The notes under the pieces were generated by a model that did no database searches, was not told the origin of the DNA, and was given only the letters and a program-made list of their open reading frames with translations. A stretch of DNA of 64,000 nucleotides from Lachnospiraceae bacterium (lineage in GTDB: Bacteria; Bacillota; Clostridia; Lachnospirales; Lachnospiraceae). The stretch is taken from assembly GCA_017427685.1 (NCBI GenBank), contig JAFRSH010000052.1, positions 1 through 64,000 of the forward strand, read 5' to 3'. Both the position numbers and the translations under genes were made by a program. Below, in pieces: positions 59,451 through 64,000 of the stretch (position 1 is the stretch's first letter; each line of letters opens with the position of its first letter).

Positions 59451-60399
59451 TCTTATTAAGGCCTATTCGGTCAAGTACGAGGAAACCACCAAGACGATCG
59501 ATTCCAACGAGAAGGCAGATTCCTTCGAGAAGGAATTCGTCGACAAATATATCGCTGATAATATCGCCCTTAAGCAGATCGATTTCGGTGAAGTCGCTAA
59601 AGGGCTTGAGGATCATGCAAGAGAAGAAGGAGACGGCTTTATCCCCGGTATCGCGGGAGAAGTTCTTGTCGAGGACGACGCCGATCCTCGCGAAGCCGGC
59701 ATCGGAAGCAGGATCGAGGAGCTTAACGCCGAGCTTTCGGCCAAACTTGACGAGGTCAAGGAGCAGGAAGACCGTCTCGAAGAATTAAAGGCCGAGGCTG
59801 ACCGCGTCACGGGCGAAGCACAGGAGCGTGCGGATTCGATCGTCGCTCTCGCCAAGAAGCAGGCCCAGGACGACAGCTCCCTTATCAGGGAAGCAGCCAG
59901 AACAGAAGGCTACGACGACGGCATGCAGGCAGCACAGGCGGAGATCGAGGCTCGCACACGTGAGCTTGACGAGCGACGCGCAGAATTGGAAAGTAACTAC
60001 AAAAAGCAGGTGAGCGAACTGGAGCCTGCTTTTGTTGAAATTGTGATCTCACTTGTCGAGAAGCTCACCGGTATCTACGCATCCGAGAAGGAAGGCATCA
60101 TCTCTTACCTCGTGGAGAGCGCGTTTGAGGACATCCCCCGCAGCAACGAGTACATCGTGCGCGTTCCCGAGTCGTTCCATGACGAAGTCGAAGGACTCAA
60201 GGCACGTCTTGAGGAAGCCGTGGGTGAAGAAGCGAGAGTCGAGATCGTTGAAGACAAGCTCCTGCCTGTGGACGGAGCAATGATAGAAACAGACAGCAGG
60301 ATATTTGACTGCAGTCTTTCGACCATGAAGGACACGCTTTTTGAGAACCTGAGACTGCTTGCCTTGAGCCACAGCAGATCGGACGGAGAGGGTCAATGA
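59443..60399 (+). CDS. fliH: Flagellar export assembly protein FliH
   Basis: A 318-residue regulator of the FliI export ATPase. A variable N-terminus, a long helical Glu/Ala-rich coiled coil (about 95-185) and the FliH C-terminal domain (SELEPAFVEIVISLVEKLTGIYASEKEGIISYLVESAFEDIPRSNEYIVRVPESFHDEV). The start is TTG 59443, overlapping the end of fliG by 8 bases; fliG and fliH are thus co-translated. No in-frame ATG lies near, so the TTG is probable. Confidence 0.88.
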   Translation: MSNLIKAYSVKYEETTKTIDSNEKADSFEKEFVDKYIADNIALKQIDFGEVAKGLEDHAREEGDGFIPGIAGEVLVEDDADPREAGIGSRIEELNAELSAKLDEVKEQEDRLEELKAEADRVTGEAQERADSIVALAKKQAQDDSSLIREAARTEGYDDGMQAAQAEIEARTRELDERRAELESNYKKQVSELEPAFVEIVISLVEKLTGIYASEKEGIISYLVESAFEDIPRSNEYIVRVPESFHDEVEGLKARLEEAVGEEARVEIVEDKLLPVDGAMIETDSRIFDCSLSTMKDTLFENLRLLALSHSRSDGEGQ

Positions 60400-61706
60400 T
60401 AGAGGGATATAAAGAGCTTCTTGAAAGATCATACGTTAAAGAGTACGGACGCGTCTCCAAGATCGTCGGCCTCACGCTCGAATCGCGCGGACCCGACGTT
60501 TCTCTTGAGGACGTGTGCCTTATTACATCGCGTGACGGAAGCGTCAGTGCCTATGCCGAGGTTATCGGCTTCAACGATGACAACGTTATACTCATGCCCT
60601 ACGAAGATGTCTCAGGTATTGGCGTCGGGAGCACGGTGGAGAACACAAAGACCAGATTCACCGTCGCTGTCGGACCCGAGCTGCTCGGCATGAAGCTCGA
60701 CGGACTCGGCCGGCCCATGGACGGAGAGCAGTTCTTCACCTCGGAGTCGTACCCCGCGGAGGCCGCACCGCCCGATCCCCTCAAACGTAGCTTTATCGAC
60801 GAACCCATGACGCTCGGAGTCAGAGCTGTAGACGGACTCTTAACGGTCGGCAAAGGACAGCGAATCGGCATCTTTGCGGGTTCGGGTGTCGGTAAATCAA
60901 CGCTTATGGGCATGTTCGCCAGGAACACGAAAGCCGATATCAATGTTATAGCTCTTATCGGAGAGCGTGGTCGAGAGGTCAGAGAGTTTATCGAACGAGA
61001 CCTGACAGACGAAGGAATGAAGCGTTCGGTCGTAGTTATAGCCACATCGGATAAGCCGGCGCTTGCCAGAAAGAAAGCGGCCAAGACCGCCACAGCCATT
61101 GCGGAGTACTTCCGTGATCAGGGCAAGGATGTCCTCCTCATGATGGACTCCCTCACCCGTTTCTCGATGGCACAGCGTGAGATCGGACTTGCAGCCGGAG
61201 AACCCCCGGTTTCCAGAGGATATCCCCCGAGTGTGTACACCGAGATGCCCAAGCTCCTCGAGAGAGCGGGCAGATCCGAGAAGGGCTCGATAACCGGTCT
61301 TTACACGGTACTTGTCGACGGTGACGACTTTAACGAACCGATCACCGACACGGCCAGAGGTGTGCTCGACGGTCATATAATCCTTTCGAGAAGCCTTGCG
61401 GCCAAGGGGCATTACCCGGCTATCGATGTACTCCAGAGTATCTCGAGAGTTATGAGCTCCATCGTTACACCGCAGCAGAAGAAGCTCGCTTCGCAGTTAA
61501 AGATGGTGCTCGCCACATATACCGAGGCGGAAGACCTCATCAACATCGGCGCCTACAAGAGCGGTGCCAACAAGAACATAGACAATGCGATCGCCAAGAT
61601 CGACGCGGTCAACTCGTTCCTGCGCCAGCAGACGGATGAGAAGGTTTCTTTCGACGAAACCCTTGAAGCGCTCGGATCGATATTTGCCGAGCCCGCAGCA
61701 GAGTGA
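60396..61706 (+). CDS. fliI: Flagellar export ATPase FliI
   Basis: A 436-residue ATPase related to the F1 beta subunit. Walker A AGSGVGKST (161-169), Walker B region DVLLMMDSLTRFSMAQREIGLAAGEPPVSRGYPPSVYTEMPKLLERAGR, and the DTARGVLDGHIILSRSLAAKGHYPAIDVLQSISRVM block are all present. The ATG 60396 overlaps the fliH stop by four bases. It energises the export of flagellar rod and hook proteins. Confidence 0.97.
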   Translation: MIEGYKELLERSYVKEYGRVSKIVGLTLESRGPDVSLEDVCLITSRDGSVSAYAEVIGFNDDNVILMPYEDVSGIGVGSTVENTKTRFTVAVGPELLGMKLDGLGRPMDGEQFFTSESYPAEAAPPDPLKRSFIDEPMTLGVRAVDGLLTVGKGQRIGIFAGSGVGKSTLMGMFARNTKADINVIALIGERGREVREFIERDLTDEGMKRSVVVIATSDKPALARKKAAKTATAIAEYFRDQGKDVLLMMDSLTRFSMAQREIGLAAGEPPVSRGYPPSVYTEMPKLLERAGRSEKGSITGLYTVLVDGDDFNEPITDTARGVLDGHIILSRSLAAKGHYPAIDVLQSISRVMSSIVTPQQKKLASQLKMVLATYTEAEDLINIGAYKSGANKNIDNAIAKIDAVNSFLRQQTDEKVSFDETLEALGSIFAEPAAE

Positions 61707-61724
61707 CGAATGTGAGGATTAGCA

Positions 61725-62168
61725 ATGCACAAATTTAGGTTCAAGCTTGAAGGCGTGCTTTCGGTCAAGATGAGGCTTGAGGAACAGGCCAAAGCCGCTT
61801 TTGCCTCCGCTATGCAGACATTGAACGCATGCGAACAGAAAAGAGACGAAGCGGCCGCGCGCGTCAGAGCCTACGAGCAGAAGCTCGAGGAGCTCGTGAA
61901 CGGTATCCTCAACATCACCGAGATCACGGTCTGCAAGGATGCGATCCGGATCGTCAGGGAAGACCTCGTCGAGAAAGAGAACGCGGTCAAGAGAGCACAG
62001 AACAGAGTCGAGATGTGCAGAAAGAACCTCTCGAACGCGATCATGGAACGCAAGACTATCGAGAAGCTCAAAGAAAAGGAATTCGAAGAGTACATCAAAG
62101 AGTACAACGACGAAGAACGCAAGCAGATAGACGAGCTCGTCAGCTACAGGCACAACGCGGGAGTCTGA
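61725..62168 (+). CDS. fliJ: Flagellar export chaperone FliJ
   Basis: A 147-residue, almost wholly coiled-coil protein (EEQAKAAFASAMQTLNACEQKRDEAAARVRAYEQKLEELVN ...) that sits in the export ATPase ring as a stalk. It opens HKFRFKLEGVLSVKMRLEEQAKA, the family's usual start. TGAGGATTAGCA precedes the ATG. Position after fliI is decisive, since sequence identity is low across FliJ proteins. Confidence 0.9.
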   Translation: MHKFRFKLEGVLSVKMRLEEQAKAAFASAMQTLNACEQKRDEAAARVRAYEQKLEELVNGILNITEITVCKDAIRIVREDLVEKENAVKRAQNRVEMCRKNLSNAIMERKTIEKLKEKEFEEYIKEYNDEERKQIDELVSYRHNAGV

Positions 62169-62207
62169 CGCGTTAAAACAACCCTTATAAAGGATGGTTA
62201 GATAAGT

Positions 62208-63005
62208 ATGGCTAAGAAGGACAAAGATATTACGGTTATGGACGAGGGCGGAGGAGTCGGCGCCAAGATAGGTACGATCGTTATCGTCGTGCTCATTGTT
62301 ATCGTTTGGCTCGCTATTTTTGCGCTGCTTGTCAAGATGGATATCGGCGGCATGGGTACCAAGCTGCGTCCACTCATCAAGGACGTTCCGGTGCTCAGTC
62401 TTATCCTGCCCGATGTTTCGGACGATGTCCTTATTGCCGAGCAGAACTACCCTTACAAGAACATCACCGAAGCGGTGGAAGTGATCAAAGAGCTCGAACG
62501 GCAGAACGCCGACCTTGACAGCAAGAATTCCGAGTACGCCAAGAAGATCCTTGATCTTCAGGCCGAAGTTGAACGACTCAAAGCCTTTGAGGACGATCAG
62601 CTTGCTTTCGAGGAGAGAGTGAAGAGGTTCGATTACAACGTTGTCTATAACTCCAAGGCTCCCGAGCTCGAGGAGTACAAGAAGTTCTACGAGGAGATCA
62701 ATCCCGAGACTGCCGAGGAGATCTACAGACAGGTTATCGAACAGCTTCAGTACGACGAGTCCATCAAGCAGAAGGCTACGCTCCTCAAGACCATGAAGCC
62801 CGGTAACGCGGCCAAGGTTCTCGAGGAAATGACCGCCGACATCGAGTACACATGTAAGGTTCTCCTGTGCATGAAACCCGACGAGGCTACGGCGATCATG
62901 GACAAGATGGATGCGCTCTTCGTGGCACGTATCATCCAGACCATGCATGATATGGATGACGAGTGGTACCAGAAGATCGCGAAAAACCTTGAAAACTACA
63001 GATGA
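62208..63005 (+). CDS. MotE-like / YlxF flagellar coiled-coil protein
   Basis: A 265-residue protein with a membrane helix at about 20-43 (GTIVIVVLIVIVWLAIFALLVKM), a coiled coil (about 85-135, AVEVIKELERQNADLDSKNSEYAKKILDLQAEVERLKAFEDDQLAFEERVKRF) and a C-terminal helical domain like the MgtE N domain (TLLKTMKPGNAAKVLEEMTADIEYTCKVLLCMKPDEATAIMDKMDALFVARIIQTM). This matches the YlxF/MotE proteins placed between fliJ and fliK; they act as chaperones or scaffold for the stator in other bacteria. AAAGGATGGTTAGATAAGT precedes the ATG. Confidence 0.87.
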   Translation: MAKKDKDITVMDEGGGVGAKIGTIVIVVLIVIVWLAIFALLVKMDIGGMGTKLRPLIKDVPVLSLILPDVSDDVLIAEQNYPYKNITEAVEVIKELERQNADLDSKNSEYAKKILDLQAEVERLKAFEDDQLAFEERVKRFDYNVVYNSKAPELEEYKKFYEEINPETAEEIYRQVIEQLQYDESIKQKATLLKTMKPGNAAKVLEEMTADIEYTCKVLLCMKPDEATAIMDKMDALFVARIIQTMHDMDDEWYQKIAKNLENYR

Positions 63006-63153
63006 CAGCGGTTTGAACGACGTTTGCCATCAGAGATACAAAAAGTTTCTTCAAATATAAAGAAAAGTTTCAAAAACGGGTTACGGATTCCGCGAACCGG
63101 GCCGATATATCTTTTGTAGAGTTTTACAAAGCTTTATGAAAGGAGGACCGATA

Positions 63154-64000
63154 ATGTCTGCAATCGCGATCAACGCTGCAGACCTCGCCGCTCCCACAAA
63201 CGCATTCGTTGCGGTAAAGACAACGCAGATCACAGTATCTGCCTCGGCTACCAAGACAGGGAAGGATTTCTCTTCATTGTTCAACAAAGAAGAGTCCGTA
63301 CAGATCCGGAACAATTCAGTCGAAGCCGGTGGGAACAACAAGACGGTGAAAACCGCCCAGGAAACAACAGAATACGGCAAGGATAACACAGCGACACAGC
63401 AAACAGCTTCATGCAAGGAGGCGGAAGCGGTACAGACAATCCAGGGACAGGAAAACTTACAGGAAGAACAGCCAATCGTTACTACAAACGAAGAGGCAAC
63501 AGGAGAGCAGGTGATCATAAAAGCCTCCCTCAAAGTATCGGTGGCAGCGGTGAGCATCAGAACAAACGCACCCGCGGTTGACGATCAGAAGTGGCAGGAA
63601 GACCTGATCACAGAGTGTATGAACGCAATGGAAGCGCTCTCATCACTCCTCCAGAGATTCGCAGAGATCTTAGAGGTTACGGTCGACAAGCTTGAAGGAA
63701 GTTACGAACAGCTTGATTTCTCGTTTGAGGATATGATCGACGTACAGAAGCTCCCTCAGCTGATGTTGAACCTCGGAAAGTGCGAAGATATTTCACAGGT
63801 TCTGTGTGATGACATTCCTTCACAGATCTACACAGACCTTAAGGATGCTTTAAGCGACATGTTCGAATCGTTACAGATGACAGCCAAGGAGCTGACAAAC
63901 CTCGTTACGGAAGACATGTTCTTGAACAAAGCCGCAGAGCTTGACATCCTTCCGAAAGGCTTCTTAAAGCTTATCACCGGCAGCGAAGAGAACACACAGG
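63154..64000 (+). CDS. fliK: Flagellar hook-length control protein FliK (N-terminal part, truncated by window edge)
   Basis: An open frame from ATG 63154 (AGGAGG six bases ahead) runs to the window end with no stop, at least 282 residues. The N-terminal region (SAIAINAADLAAPTNAFVAVKTTQ, later TTEYGKDNTATQQTASCKEAEAV..) is low-complexity, Ser/Thr/Gln-rich, as in FliK proteins, and position right after fliJ-ylxF fits. The diagnostic C-terminal FliK domain lies beyond the edge, so the identity rests on operon position. A 148-base leader separates it from the MotE-like gene. Confidence 0.7.
   Translation, partial: MSAIAINAADLAAPTNAFVAVKTTQITVSASATKTGKDFSSLFNKEESVQIRNNSVEAGGNNKTVKTAQETTEYGKDNTATQQTASCKEAEAVQTIQGQENLQEEQPIVTTNEEATGEQVIIKASLKVSVAAVSIRTNAPAVDDQKWQEDLITECMNAMEALSSLLQRFAEILEVTVDKLEGSYEQLDFSFEDMIDVQKLPQLMLNLGKCEDISQVLCDDIPSQIYTDLKDALSDMFESLQMTAKELTNLVTEDMFLNKAAELDILPKGFLKLITGSEENTQ

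Overview
The window looks like a chromosomal stretch of a motile, anaerobic, Gram-positive bacterium of the Clostridia. This rests on the shared order dprA - topA - codY - flgB - flgC - fliE - fliF - fliG - fliH - fliI - fliJ - (MotE-like) - fliK known from Bacillus and Clostridia, a CIRCE-type heat-shock operator, a Firmicutes-type LexA box at recA, a biotin-dependent sodium-pump decarboxylase cluster, and a cytosolic family 9 cellodextrinase. A gut or rumen plant-fibre degrader fits; genus cannot be settled from the sequence alone.

Layout. 1-2,400: the tail of an unknown gene, then a leftward AgrC/AgrA-like two-component system. 2,600-9,160: a quorum-sensing/bacteriocin island with a 17-residue tryptophan-rich peptide, an unknown protein, two double-glycine-leader peptides, a small membrane protein, a C39 peptidase-ABC exporter and an unusually long HlyD-type partner. 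9,400-16,700: housekeeping and stress genes (MIF-like protein, CapA-like, Hsp20 under CIRCE, Dabb protein, HD-GYP, PgeF, LysR). 16,900-21,800: metE, metF, serine acetyltransferase and a histidine phosphatase. 21,800-23,600: GH9. 23,800-28,400: a patchwork of small accessory genes (DinB/DUF3795 fusion, GNAT, APH-like kinase, nucleotidyltransferase, flavin reductase) with a 65-bp duplicated gene scrap and a decayed ORF. 28,400-33,830: LMW phosphatase, S4 protein, folC, a long structured leader and pnp. 34,100-42,340: two tandem chemoreceptors, ftsK, recA, recX. 42,600-47,570: a five-gene carboxyltransferase / Na+-pump cluster. 47,770-55,140: rRNA/tRNA methyltransferase, nrdR, comM, dprA, topA, codY. 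55,400-64,000: the flagellar basal-body/export operon, running off the right edge inside fliK.

Two genes, comM and fliF, are each split by an apparent single-base loss; both sites are short runs where sequencing error is plausible. The most unusual signal is a structured RNA motif present three times (before pnp, before fliG, and between oadA and the SpoU methyltransferase gene). All copies share a small hairpin, a CGAGRAATC core, a compensating long-range pairing and a second hairpin with a TAAAA-rich loop. I could not match it to a riboswitch class I know. The other standouts are the tryptophan-rich peptide beside the AgrC/AgrA pair and a long rod-shaped RNA fold in the pnp leader.
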